From Sarcocystis neurona (Eukaryota > Apicomplexa > Conoidasida > Eucoccidiorida > Sarcocystidae), in contig KL647289.1 of assembly GCA_000727475.1 (NCBI GenBank), forward strand, positions 2,895,450-2,959,449: a stretch of DNA of 64,000 nt, written 5' to 3'. A model generated the notes under the pieces. That model was not told the origin of the DNA and did no database searches. It worked only from the letters and a program-made list of their open reading frames with translations. Both the position numbers and the translations under genes were made by a program. Shown piece after piece: positions 10,354 to 23,234 of this stretch (positions within the stretch are counted from its first letter, which is position 1; the number at the start of each line of letters is the position of its first letter).

Positions 10354-13300
10354 GCAGAAGGCGCCCGGGTAGCGCCGGGAACAGAAGCAGTAGGCAGCTC
10401 AGTTACAGCTAGCAGGCTCACTTGTAGCAGGGAGAGAGCAGCGTAGAGTAGAACCGCTGCCGGCGTTCTAGTTAGCCGCTTCTTTACTTCTGTGCCGTTG
10501 CGCTCTGATACAGCGGTCGGCGGCGGCTGCACCAGCAGCAGTGATGAGGCAGCAGCTGGCGCCACAGCAGCAGTGACGGCCGCAGCAACCGCAGAAGCAA
10601 GATGAGCATCACAGCAACGGCTACAACAACTTCTGACGGTCTTCAGGAATGTGTGTTGAAAGCGGGGAGCCCTTCTTAGACGTTCCAGGCGCCATCCGCT
10701 TTCTCTAATGCTGCACATTTATAGATTGTCTCGCAGGTCACACAGAAAATCACGACGTACAGTATTCGCTGAGGCATACATACGTGCCCCAATATATAAG
10801 AGTGGCTATGTATTCCTCTCTTCACGTATACCTATGAATATATTGCACACACGTTTGGCATTTATAAACATGAACGATCAGCCCTTGTACGTATCAGAAG
10901 TGTAATTCTGTGTAGCTGTATACTTACGGTGCGCATTAGTCCTGTTCCTACCTACATGAAAATGGGTACCGCCGATGAAAGAGGCCTTCTCGTGACAGAA
11001 AATTCAAGACTTGTCACCGTCGCCGGGTAGGAGACAGCAACCTCATGCGTCTCTGAGTTGTACTGTCTCGGCGATCATTCAGCAAGGTGTAAAATCGGAC
11101 CCATTCTTGTGAGACTTGAAGTTAGAGCTACAGGTGTATTTGACTTGTACACAACCCGTGCTGTCCCTATTCATGCCTTATTGTGTTCGATTGTACACGT
11201 GGACTGGAGCATCACTGCATACGTCTTCTAGGTAAAATCAATGCACATCCGTTTCACAAGGTGGCTAGCACCGCCTTCCTCCACGTGAGCGCTAATCCTC
11301 GTTTCCGCAAATAGATATGTTTGTCCCTTCTCCAGGACGTGTTGCGGAAGGTGGACACGGCCTTACTGCAGCGTATGCGCCGCTTCCGTTGACAAACGCA
11401 CCTTGTGCACACCTACTCTTTGAAGATCAGTGACGAGGTGGAGCACGATGAGGACACGCCTCTGTGTCCCAATGAAACTGTGTTTCGTGTCCCGAGTGGT
11501 CGTTTTCGCATGTTTCTATAGCTGGAACAGCGAATAACGCCCCGTACTGACTCCCCGGCACACATCCGTATGCACCTACATGGGTAGACCCCTGTACTCT
11601 ATCGAATCTACATACAAACCTGCGCATTTGAAGGTGTGCAGAGTACACTCACACATTATCCGTCGACATCGTAACTGAAACATGGATACTAGGACAGATC
11701 ACAATCTGCAAGATGTAGTGGGGCGTGCCGGGAACGGACACGCAGACGCAGGTGTACTGTGCAAGGATTCGCACACCTGTTTCTTACAATCTCGCCTGCA
11801 GTGTCGACGGCAGGTGCAAACATTCTCGCTAGATGAGGATGAAGACTTGCTGTTCTCGTGTGGACGTATTGAAAGACTTGCTGTTTTCCCGTGGACGTTC
11901 CGACATTCGTATATTCCACACTTGGGTGGTCGTGCATGTGTATATCTGCGTATCTTCAGGATCTTGTGCCGCGTGCAGCGCCTCACTGGCGCGTCTTCCC
12001 AGTCGCCGACAGCGACGGTGGCGTCTCTGTCTATCACCCAGGCACCTACCGACGTAGTTCTCGCAGGAGGGGAGCAGTCGCCGCTCCACTATTAAAGTCG
12101 CTCAAGACAGTGCGCGGTTTGTGCGAACTCGTGGAAAAGCGTGAACCCACAATGGATGAATCGGCATGACTGAAGCACAAAATCGCCGAAAATTGCGTGT
12201 GCATTTGTGGGCAGAAGCCTGTATCTTGGTACTGCAGAGGAACGTCTTTCTGCTGCTTCCCTGCCCTCGTTCGAATGCGCACACGCATCCGTGTACATTG
12301 GGAGGGGGCATTTGGCACAAGGGTGCAGAATGTATTTAAAGACACGCCCTGCAGGTATAATGTCCATACAGATTTGTAAATATATATGCGTTGCCGCACA
12401 TTACACATACGTGTACATACACAGCGAAGTGCCACCGTTTTTGGGCTTTGCGAAACCGTGTTCGGAGAATAAAAGCTCGGAGCATCCTGTGGGAATATGC
12501 CAGTGGGCAGTGGATACAGATGACGCATTCAAAAAGTGGTGTGTATACTGACTGGCCCGACACTTTTCTTCCTTTTAATTTGCTTTCTTCTGTTGACGCC
12601 ATCTCGTCAGCGATCTGCGTCTTGGTACAGGAATTTCGTAACCCGCTCTGACTTCTTTTTTCGACCTGGCTTCGGCATAGCAGCACCTATTGTAACGTGT
12701 GTAGGGTGTTACCTATGGTAAACCGTCCGGCGAGTGTGCGTCTGAGATCAATCATTGTCCAATTATTGAACAGCGCCTCTCGTTACTCCCTGGCGTTCTT
12801 ATACTGGGTTAGCCGCGCTGACTTTGGTCCGGCTAACACCAGATGCAGTTAGACTGTCAATCCACTGACCTCTTCAGCCACACAGCTGCACTCGTACACA
12901 GGCGACAGATCCCAAGAAATCCTGGGGCCAACAGTAGTGATCAAAGCGCTGTCGAAACAGAATGCTTAGACTACGAGAGGGTGTCTCTAAGCGTGCAGCT
13001 TGAATTGCAGCTGAGTACAGCATTCAGTGCAGAGGCGTTTACTCACCTAGGCGCACAGAACTTGCACACTGCCTCCTCAGGAGCCAGGGCCACTGTAGTT
13101 GCTGGCCGTCGACCGCAGCAGTACACTTAAGGCCATTAGCAGTACGTACGCGATGTCTTGCTCAGGTCCGAGGGTTCAGTGAGAAACGAACTAGGAACAT
13201 TTGATGACGAAGGGGTACAGTACTTACGAAAGTGGAGCGACCGCGGTGGCCAGCAGGCACAGCAAGCGTGGAGTCTTCACAGTGGCGTTGCACAGTGGTC

Positions 13301-15088
13301 ATCGGAGGAGAAAAATAGGCACAGGAAAGTGGCGACAGCCTGTAAATGACAACAGCGTACAAGGGGGCCACAACAGAGGGATTCGATTGGTACCTAGAGC
13401 AGTTCTGTCACTATGGATGTTCCAGGTCTACGTGAAGCGCCGTTACAACACCAGGTGACAATCCTGGGTGGGTGCTCTTCGTGCAGAACTTTAGGGCAGC
13501 AGCAGCGCAGCAGTTCGCAGCCGCAGTACTGACGAGGCGTACAGGTGGCGAGGGACAGTAGGACTAATGCCTGGCATGAGGCGTCTTAAGTCCGACAGTT
13601 GATAAAGCAAGCCGATACTGGCGCAGTCGTGCGCACTTTCGTACATGGTCATTGAAATGCACGCTCACGCTTGCGTGTGCACGTATGGGTGCAGCAGTAG
13701 AGTCGTCGTTTCACTCTGCGTGCAGAAGGTTGTGACGCTTGAGCAACAAAAGAGGTTGCTGAGCAAAATGTCCGAGGGACAAACAGCGAAGCGGACGAAG
13801 GACGCTGAGCTGTTCGTAAAGGCAGGAACGAAAAGACTTTCTACATCTCACAGAGTAGAGACACGTTTCCGTCGTGCCGACGCATGTAATCGAACAGACG
13901 ACTACTTCCTGTGTGCACAACCTGCTCGCAGTGTTCGCAGTCACTCAAACTTCCTCGAACTTTAACGCGTTCTTATTTTCCCGTGGCAGCAAAGAAGATG
14001 GCTGACGTCTTTCTTGACGAACATTGCAAGGTACGTCCGTGATTTTGATATAAACACTCATAGGTATCTCCCCGCGAGCTGTACTGTTCGACAACTGGGT
14101 CGTTGCCCTTAAAAACGACACACAGGAAAGAAGGCACAAAGTTCAACTCGCCTACTGAACGGCAAGCGGTCCAAAACAGAGGCGTGTGACATCAATGCAT
14201 ACATAGCAGTGACCCTATTGAAGCAGAGCCCCACCAAGAGTAGACTGTATTCTGAAATATGTGTACCACTATAGAAAAGAGAACGTAGCAGGCGACTTAA
14301 CATTCCTGACAAACACGTCTGCCGGAAACAAGGTCCACTCTTGCCTCAACCTTTCCACAATCCCGTAATTCTAGAAGCCTTTCCATCTTGTTGTTCCCCG
14401 GTAGGTCCGGTGGGTCCACGCTTATCTCGTGTCATCTGTTGGTGTACCATACGAAGTACAACCGTGTACGCTTCTGTTACGGCCTCCTACTTGTATTTGG
14501 TAGCTGAAGTGCGTCCACTCTCTTGGCTGAGCAGTCGTTTTCAACTCTTGACAGGTGAACTCCTCAGCTACGTATTACTCGCCCGGGTCCTCGCTCTTCT
14601 GCCACGTCATTGAATTAAGGTAATTTTTCTCCTGCTGTACCCTTCTGTCCGCCCGACACCGAAATCCATTTGAGGTGTATCGCTGTCTCTCCGCGTTCCC
14701 TTATCAGACAGTGTTGACGGACAGATGCAAGCCTTTAAGTGCCGCGTCCATATCAGTTTGATCTCTCCAAGCCGGCCGTTTGCAAGTCTAGCTTCTACCC
14801 GTCTACGCATGAAGGGAAATACAAAGGTGCACATCACGCTGCTACCTCTACTTCTTTTTCGACAACGCCTGTGGCCCACTGCCTTCACGTAGACTTGTCG
14901 AAGAAACAACTTTTTAAATTCTCTGCGTGCTCACGAGTAGGCGATCGGTCCACTTTCACCTTCACTTTCTCCACCAGTGGCCCATGTAAGTTCATTGCGC
15001 ACTCATTTCTTCATCCACGCCGAAATGTTTACAGGTCATAAAGGCATTCAGAGACTGAGAACCGTCGACTTCCCTGTCATCTGACTTC
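10354..15088. other. Spacer between convergent genes, nothing supported
   Basis: Open frames here are short (up to 160 codons), overlap on both strands and lack domain motifs or paired splice signals. The stretch should contain the 3' UTRs of gene A (ending 10353) and gene Q (ending 15089), which converge. No repeat family, RNA gene or mobile element is seen. Confidence 0.5.
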
Positions 15089-15513
15089 TTAGTATTCTGC
15101 CTTTTTTTCTCCAGCACCTTCTGCTACTTTTATGGAGAGCTGCGTCGAGGGGGCTTGGGCTTCTTCTTCGACTTCTTGTTCTCCGCTTTCTTCAGATATG
15201 CAACGTAGCATCAAGCCGGTCTCCTCTGCGGGTGTACTTTCCGCCTTCATCGGTGCTTCAAAACTTTGATATCTACGGCGTGTCGTCCTTGTGTGACGGA
15301 GTGTGCCTGTTCGCCGAAGTACTCGCCTCTCTTCTTCTTCCAGCTCCTGTAAACTTCGATTCATGCTCACGAAGCTTCCTGCTAACCCGAGTACTTTTTG
15401 CAGGTCACCGCTGTAGTGCACACATGCGAGTGTGCACAAGACTGCGGCCACCATCCCGAGCACGATAAAGGTGATCTGCAGGCTGAATACCTTCATCAAT
15501 GGCGGAGCCTCAC
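15089..15513 (-). CDS. Gene Q terminal exon: transmembrane helix and cytoplasmic tail
   Basis: Acceptor tgatgctcag, phase 1 in, 141 codons including the stop. A hydrophobic helix (ITFIVLGMVAAVLCTLACV) is followed at once by HYSGDLQKVLGLAGSF, nearly the same as the juxtamembrane segment of gene P. The rest of the tail is charged, with Arg-rich and then Glu-rich parts, ending in EKKAEY. There is no aromatic Trp near the end as in TRAP-type motility adhesins. Topology with the Cys-rich part outside is inferred from the preceding domains. Confidence 0.8.
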
Positions 15514-18500
15514 CTGAGCATCAACGTCACTCTCTCGACAAGTGCACCGCGATACACCGTTACCACACTGTGGTGGACGGGCGAATGAATGATATATGCT
15601 TATAGAAGAATATATGCTTACAGATACTGCACATCACGAAGTGACATTGTTGGTGTCAAAGTGCGTGCACGCTTCTGCGTGTGCGCGCTAACAGCAAAGA
15701 TAAGAGCAGTCACGTACATACATGAGACTCCTGTACAGATCCGCGTATATTTGTAATTGTATGCTCAATATATACTTTCCTGCGCAGCACCGTGTTGAAA
15801 CACATGACGTGGCACACACGCTGTGAGGAGCTGTACGCTCCGCGTCCCTTCTGCTGGTAGATGTAACGGTTCAGGTAGTTTGCTGCTGGTGGCGGGATGC
15901 GAAAAGGACGAAGTCGGAGCCTGCGAAACCAGTTGTTCTTCCATCTTCGCGCTTCTTCGAATGCTACGCACAGTTCCCACCTCGAGGTTATCAATCTCGT
16001 CGCACAATGCAAGACTTTCTCGGCGACCGAATCTCGAAACACAACACTGGAATGGAAGGGCAGTGGAACCAGTGGAAACAACACAGGTGCAAGCAGGAAG
16101 AACCTGATCGGCTTTCCCAGAAGGTAGTTCTGCGGCTTTATCGTTTACGGCCCCTAGCTGTTATATTCACGTCAGCTTTGCAGACAACGAAGTGCATAGT
16201 GGCTCCCTTATGCTTGCAGTCTGAGCGCAGGGGTACCTAGGAGACCGCCAGGTGGCAACACGCATTCTACGCGCGTGCAGTTGTGTCATCTACGTCTCTA
16301 GGTAAGTGCTTGTAACTCAACAGAGGCCCACTTCGATGCTAGACGGTATCCGTACGTGCCCGCATGTATATACATATATATGCGTATATACAGAAAATAC
16401 GTGTACTGCACGGCTTTGACACAAAGCACAACATGATATCGCACAACAAAGACACGGAGGATGCTCTGTCGTCCATTGTGGGTCTGGGCGACGGTCGGTC
16501 TGCAGGGATTCGGCTCCCACCGCTGCAGAGGACGTAGGAAGTGAGCGCCGAGGTACAGTCCGTCTCCTCATCCGCACTTAAACGCTCAAATGCGTGGGAA
16601 TTGCAGACAAAGGCGGTTCGATTTCTGGCGCTGATTCTGATGCGGGAGTCCCCCCTGCAGAGTTCTCTCGCTTCCTCATTCCAGCTTTCCACAGAACTCA
16701 TCGCCGCTTTGGAAGAACAGGGAACGGCTCCAAATGGACATTCACAGCTCTCATACTGTAGCCAGAAAAAGGAGCGACAGAACAACGCCAACGACAAACC
16801 AACGCAAACATGTTCGCAATAGCGGCAAACCAGAACGCAACAACTGAAGAGCAAACACAACAGCATCACTTGTTCACCAGCGTCCGAAGCGCACTCAGAC
16901 ATGCGCAACGACAAGAAGAATCCACAGCTCAGCATACAGCCTCGAGAAGGAGGATTATGCAGGCCCTGCACTGGTAAGCAGCAACTTCGTACTTAGGAGA
17001 AAACGTGGAGAATAGATTCCTCCCCTGCTAATGTTTCTCACGCAAAAAAGTGTTTAATGCGCCAGTTTGACCTCCACGTACACAAGGACGGACCAGCACT
17101 GTGTTAAGCTGTTGGAAAGGGCAAGAAGTAATGCAGCTGCTGATGCGCTAAAATTATCGAGGTCATGAGTAAAGCATACTTAAATTCAAAGGAATATGGG
17201 AAGGAGACACCGCGAAGCTTTGTCTCCTTTCGTTGCAGGATTTGGGAACGAGGGTCGCACTGCATACGTGTGATGCACATCTATACATATTTACGTCTAC
17301 GCGATTGGAGGCAATACAGGCACTTCATTGCATGCACACAGGGTGCTCACTATCCAACCGACTGACTTGGGAGGCCGCGTAACTGAGAATGCGGTTCTGC
17401 AGTTCCCAATTTGACGGACTACCGAGACGCCGTCGAGAACGGTAGCGAACACCTCAAGCCTGCCACGAGCTTGCATATCTGTGTATGAACACACTGCAGA
17501 CATCAAAGGGCGCTTCTATCAAAGTGCGTATACTCCTTCCTCTCACCACCCAGCCGACGTCTAATGTTACCGTCACTGACACCGCAGTCGTCGGATCTAC
17601 ATTTAACGCTTGGTAGCAACACTTTCATGCAGGCAGTCCAGAATGAGGCTGCTCGAGCTGGTGCGCCAATTGTCAACCAGTCAATCACTGTCTTCACATG
17701 TATTTTTCCGTCCTGCAAGTGATTTCTCAATAAGGTGTTGCTCAGGAAAACGAAATGACAAACGACAACCGCCTACAGACGAAAATGACTCACTTCCGTG
17801 CTGTACGCTGCGGTTGGTGCCATAATTCTGATGGAGAGGTCTGCGATGTAGCACGTAGCGTTAACCGTTCCAAGAGACACCTCTTCTTTTGGAGCATGTT
17901 CCGGGGTCCACGGTGCAAACAGAGGCTCCGGTCGTGGATACAGCGTGTGTATTGGCTTTTTTGCTTCTTCTGCACGTGGGCCGTACACACGTTGGATGTT
18001 GGGGAAGCGTAGGAAAGAAAAGAAGAGAAAGAGGACAAAGAACAAGAGCAGGTCGCAGAGCAAAAAGGTGGACGAAATGGAAAACCAACACACCTGCAGA
18101 CGCATTTGCTTCGATATACTTTTACACGTTACACCTTCTACGTGGGTCGAAGCTTTTTGAGATAATACGATCTGGTGGAATAAAATGTGCACCGCGACGT
18201 AGAATTTTGGCAGGGCGACGAAGGAAAAACATATACAAGTGCAAGTACCTGTCTTTCTTTTTTTAAACTTGTTCTGCGTAGTGAACTCCGTGCATGATCC
18301 GCACACGCAGATAACAACCTTTCGCAGACGAGACTTCCGTGAGTCAGCTTGAAACCTTCAAAAGAATTCAAACGATCGACTAATCCGACAACACTTCAAG
18401 AATATGCGAGTTAGGTTAGCAGAGCTCATATTATGGAGTTGAGGCCCCCCTGGAAACAACCTCGAGTAGCTGAAATACTCTGTTCTGGATGGGCCAGGAC

Positions 18501-21500
18501 GTTGCTTTTGCCTATGCTTTCACGGAGCTCTACCTTGCAACACGCCTGTTTAGCAGCAGCAAGTGCGTTGTGGTTGTGCTGCACTCTGCGCCGTCTCAAC
18601 GCGACTGACAGGGAAGTAGCCCTACCATGCTGCTGAATACGTATAGTCTTCCCACTGCTGAGAGTGCTAGTGTAAATGTTGCGCACTGATGCTGTTGCGC
18701 CTGACAGTTCTTGCTGCTTCTTCTGAATTGGAAGTGATATCAGCGTGCTGTCAACGTGCGTGTGCGGGGGATGAGAAAGGATTTAGGAAGCGTTTTGACT
18801 TCACACCTGGGCAAAGACGCAAGTGGTCGCAGGTCTCTATTTCAGTCGTCCCTGCGCGCAGCAACATGGAGCAGCAGCACACGGGAACAGCTTCTCAACC
18901 TGCCTCCGTCTCTCGTTCTTGCAACGTGGAAACATCCGTTTGCGTACACACGCGTTTTGCTGTTCCTGAGTACTTGTGTGTCACTCTTGTCGCCAGCGGG
19001 GTGGATGTCGGAAAACGAGGAGGTTAATTTTCTCAAGGCTTCTTTGTTCAGCGCCTGACTAATGCAGTGGCATGTATCTCGGTGGCCGGGGCATTCTTTC
19101 TTGACTTTGGTGTATGTGTGGACGAGTGTTCCTTGAAAAGTCTCGAACACACATATGTGATTTTCTAGGCAGCAACGAACACCAACAAAAAACGAAGCCT
19201 ACAACCGATTGCTGGGCCTTTTTCGAACTCGCTTTTATACACGCGCGGACGCATGTCTATACGGTATACGTGGGGCATATTATGGACGCAGCTGACGGGC
19301 TTGAGAGGCAACCGAAAAATGTAGATATCGCTCCAGACTGCTAAGCATTCAAGAGGATACGTTGGACCTGAATTCAAGCAGGAGGACTTACTGAAGTTCT
19401 CCCGCGTACTGCAGATCTCAGTTTTAGCGTCTGAGGCAACTAGCAGTCTGCGGGAGCGGACACGCAGGGCGGCTTCTGCTCCTTCCACGTAACACCTGTC
19501 ATCCTCCAGCGGTCACACAGCAGTCAAACAGCACTACTAGAAGAATGGAAAGACGTAAGTCAGACGCTTCTTCTCAAGTCGGTTCGGCGCGCAAACGGAC
19601 TTCCGCATATATGATGATATATATATATATATGTAAATGGTGTATGTGACACGCAGATGGTAAGCGTATACGCAGGCGGGACGCAAATTCTCCAGCATCC
19701 GCACGTCACACGCTTTCCAGTGGATAGTACAGCTACGAACAGTCGTCGAGAACGCCGCCTTTTTGCGGGCTGCATTGTATTCAACCAAGTTGCTTGGTTA
19801 CAGGTAGCACACCTCATTCATTCTTAGCATGACTTGTTCACAACAGCTCATCAGGCACTGTTGAAGCAGGTTGCTTCTACTACCTACTCCGCGCCTGGCC
19901 GGAGACCGTCCGTGCATTTGTAAAGGCCCTTACGGGGTCTTCTCTCTTTTCTATAGTTCTTCACGGCAGCAGGTGACACGTTTCTTTGAGAACAACGGCA
20001 CTCATGCGTCGACATACACTCTGCCAAACTGCATGTGCGACAGTGTTCTGTATTCTTGTGGAGTTCTTAACGCTGCTTGTCTCGCTCACTAGCGACAGAA
20101 ACAGGTGTGTCGCTGTTGTGTGTTGGAAACTATTGCAGAGCATCAGCTGTACTCTTTGTGGTGTACAGTTCTCGTGGGTCGTGCAGCCTGAGGAGCTCAC
20201 GTGAGGCGCTCTACATGAGGTCTCTCTCCACTTTTTAGGTAGCGCTGTTGCTGTACCGCGGGCTGCCGTCACCTGCCACATGGGTGGTTTTTCTCTGGTT
20301 TTCCTTTCCAAAAAAAAAATTAAACAAACTAGCTTACTTGTACACTACTGTAATTAGTCTAGCATGTCGTGTCTGCATTTAGTGTCGTCGCATATATGCC
20401 GCGTACAACAGGTAGAGTCCTGAACAGAAGTTTCATTGAGTGTGGGTGAATTGCCTAGGCGTGTCGAGTGTTTGCGCCGTCCTCTGTACACGTCTAGACG
20501 CGGCTCGTCAGCTTTGCCTCTCTGCCTTCTTGGGATGGGGCTCTTCTGTATAATTCGTATACGTTTACGTACGCGTATGTGGATAAATTGCGTAGCCCAT
20601 TTGATCTACAACAACCCGGTGTCTTAATTGTTGAATTTAAACAGGAAAAACTGTCTAACGTACGTGGCGGTGCAGGCGCTCCACTCTCCCCACTCCGTGA
20701 AGTTGCAGTCATTTGCTTTCCCTGCGGTGAGAAAAGGACGCCAGCCCGGACAGTATTCGCAGCAGTCGCAGTTTTAAGCGTAAGCAAGCACGAGCGACAG
20801 CTGTGCGGCGCAGAAGCAGAAGTGCTGGAGAGTGACAAAGGGAAGAAATATTACCGACAGTCTTCATTGTCACCACCAACCACCTACCTTGAGAAAAAAG
20901 AGATGGGTGGCAGTCGTGCATCAGTGACAGACGTTATTACACGCTGGGATGCAGTACAGACGCGAGACTTTGCAACGTGAGGTTTGCTTCTCTTCGGATG
21001 TAGACGCTGGTCAGTTTAACGCGTAGCAATGAATGGAGAGGCGAGACCCAACACGTACGCCGTATCTGCTCTATGTATATGACAGCAGGCTTCCTGTTGC
21101 CGCTCTTTAGTAAGTTTCGAATCATATCCGGGCTCCTTAGATTTACACACTTGCACAGCTAAATGGCATTCCGTGTGCCGTAGCCAGGCCTCCTATAGTG
21201 TTTCGCAAATTCTACGGGAATACTTGGTGACCAAGCGATTACCTTACAGCGGGGCAACGGCGTCTGCCCAGGAGAAATTCTCTGGTGAGAAAATGTCGGC
21301 GGCTAGGTTTCTTTGACGTGCGTCTCTTTTGATTGACTTGCGCACACGTGTGAGCGTGTCTGGGGGGTGTGGTGTTGGACGTCACATCCCTGTACGACGC
21401 ACCCGCTTACGTCTCTAGTACCTCTCCCGCTACGCACTGTAGCGCAACGGGTAAAGTGCGGTGTTCTGCAGCGATCCCACGGTTTGCGCCTCATACCAAT

Positions 21501-23202
21501 TGAATTAGGAAAAAGAGGGCAAACTTGGTGTGACTTCTGGATCTGCGCGCAGTGCCTACGGTACCTTGTGCGATGCGGTGGTTACCTTTCTCACCGCCGT
21601 CCTTCACTTTGCAGTGTGTTACCCGTAACAAAACAGAGAACGAGCTACTAGTGCGGGGCGTCTGTCTCACTGCTTACTGTAAACTACTTGATTCCCATGT
21701 AGCCCCTTTTGTGCCACTGAGGCTCTTACACAAGAAGCGAGAACGCACACCCACAAGCTATCCAACAAATGTGGGTGCTCGCTGCTAATTTGTCTCAACA
21801 GCCTGTTGCTTCAGTGCGTGTCCTTGCTAATTCAAATGTAGACTATCCTCTTCAGGCAAAATTGGACACCCTGACGTTGCCAACGTCCACGTAGGCGTAG
21901 AAACGCAGGTACAAAGGGAGAGAGAAAAAAGGAGGGTCTTCCTCTCCACGCGGAACGAGAATGCAGAAGAATGTGTAGTGTCTATGTATGCGGAGCACTT
22001 GTTTCGCCTGCTGAGGACGTCCTGGCAGTTTTTCTCTTGCTTTCGAAGGCACCCAGCAGCTCTCACAACAAGGCAGAAACATCCGCTTTGCGGCCATCCA
22101 GTGTGTTGCTCAGTGCCACGGCTGCCATCGCTTACGCTTGCATAGTATCACTCCGCCGCCAGCAACCAGCGCTGAAGAAGGACAAAACCAAATCAAAATC
22201 TGACATGAAGCTCACACACTTGTGTTGCCCTAGACACGTATCCGGGACAGCAAAATCGCGAGCAAAACATTGCTGCTAGTCGTCGTCACGTCTGTTCTTC
22301 TAATATCTCAAAGTGGATGTTTCTACTAAAAGATCTTTCCAGGTAAAACTTCTCTCAAGTATTATAAGCCCACTTAAAGAATGCGTGTCTCTACTTCCAC
22401 ACAGGTGCACGCGTGCACTGCATTCACGAATGTGTAGGCAATCTCGTGTGTAAGCGTATCCGCACACCTTCACGTAAAACTCGCAAGCGTGCGCCGAGAA
22501 GCGCCAACAGGCGTCGTCCTCTTTTTCTCTCTTTATATATACCCCAACATATTTGTCAAAAACTCTGCAGAGCGGATGCAGAAGAAGTGCGGCGCCATGC
22601 TTCGCCATCTTCCACGGTTTGCTGCGTTGGTTTCGTTTTCCTCTATGACACTCCCGATAAAAGCCTGTGCTGACGTCAGTGATGTTCAGTGTATGGGCGT
22701 CCTGTGTCAAGAATAACTGAAGCCTTTCTACACGTGAGAAGAAAAACAGCCACTTTAAATGGCCCCCACCGCAGAGAAATAGCAGTTGTGTCTGCCTCTC
22801 TTTGGCCCTGGATGTCACTACGTCCTGCTACCTGTGCGTGGTCGACTTTCCGCATCTGGCGTCTACGGCAGTAGCCACACGCCTGTCGCATCCAAAACGC
22901 TGCCGTTTCCTCTTACTGCCATAACTGACAGCCGTGGAGTGACGTGTGGCCTTCGTTCCCCTCGCTTCTGCCACCAGAGGAGTAGCGGGGCTAACACTTC
23001 TTACCTGGATACACATATGTATATAAATATGTCCCAGTGGACAGATATACATATATGTATATATATGTATACGTATGTGTCTGACTCTCAACAGAAAAAA
23101 TTCACATATGTCTAATGATGTGTGAAATCCGAATTTCTAGACTGTGCCTCCGTGTCCCCCTCTCATTCGACTGTACGACATGCGTATACTGCCATCCTTG
23201 CC

Positions 23203-23234
<32 letters not shown>

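Noticed and set aside
9900..10718. 272-codon minus-strand frame over the end of gene A
   Set aside because: It is the reverse of the Gln/Ala repeat exon and reads as Ala/Cys/Val-rich shadow; the plus strand has a good acceptor and a coherent helix.
15710..16084. Minus-strand open frames with Cys between the CxCP and transmembrane exons of gene Q
   Set aside because: The exons at 16521 and 15513 join directly in phase 1, and gene P has no matching exon, so this is probably intron.
17503..17730. Possible lectin-like peptide in the minus-strand frames at 17.3-17.7 kb (VGWIV, VIDWLTIG)
   Set aside because: The AD exon (ends 17794, phase 0) joins correctly to 16755, and gene P has nothing between these exons; the motif is too short to stand alone.
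21430..21500. tRNA-like D arm (TAGCGCAACGGGTAAAGTGCG) on the plus strand
   Set aside because: It has a plausible box A and D stem, but no anticodon stem pairs downstream and there is no GGTTCGA-type box B at the right distance.
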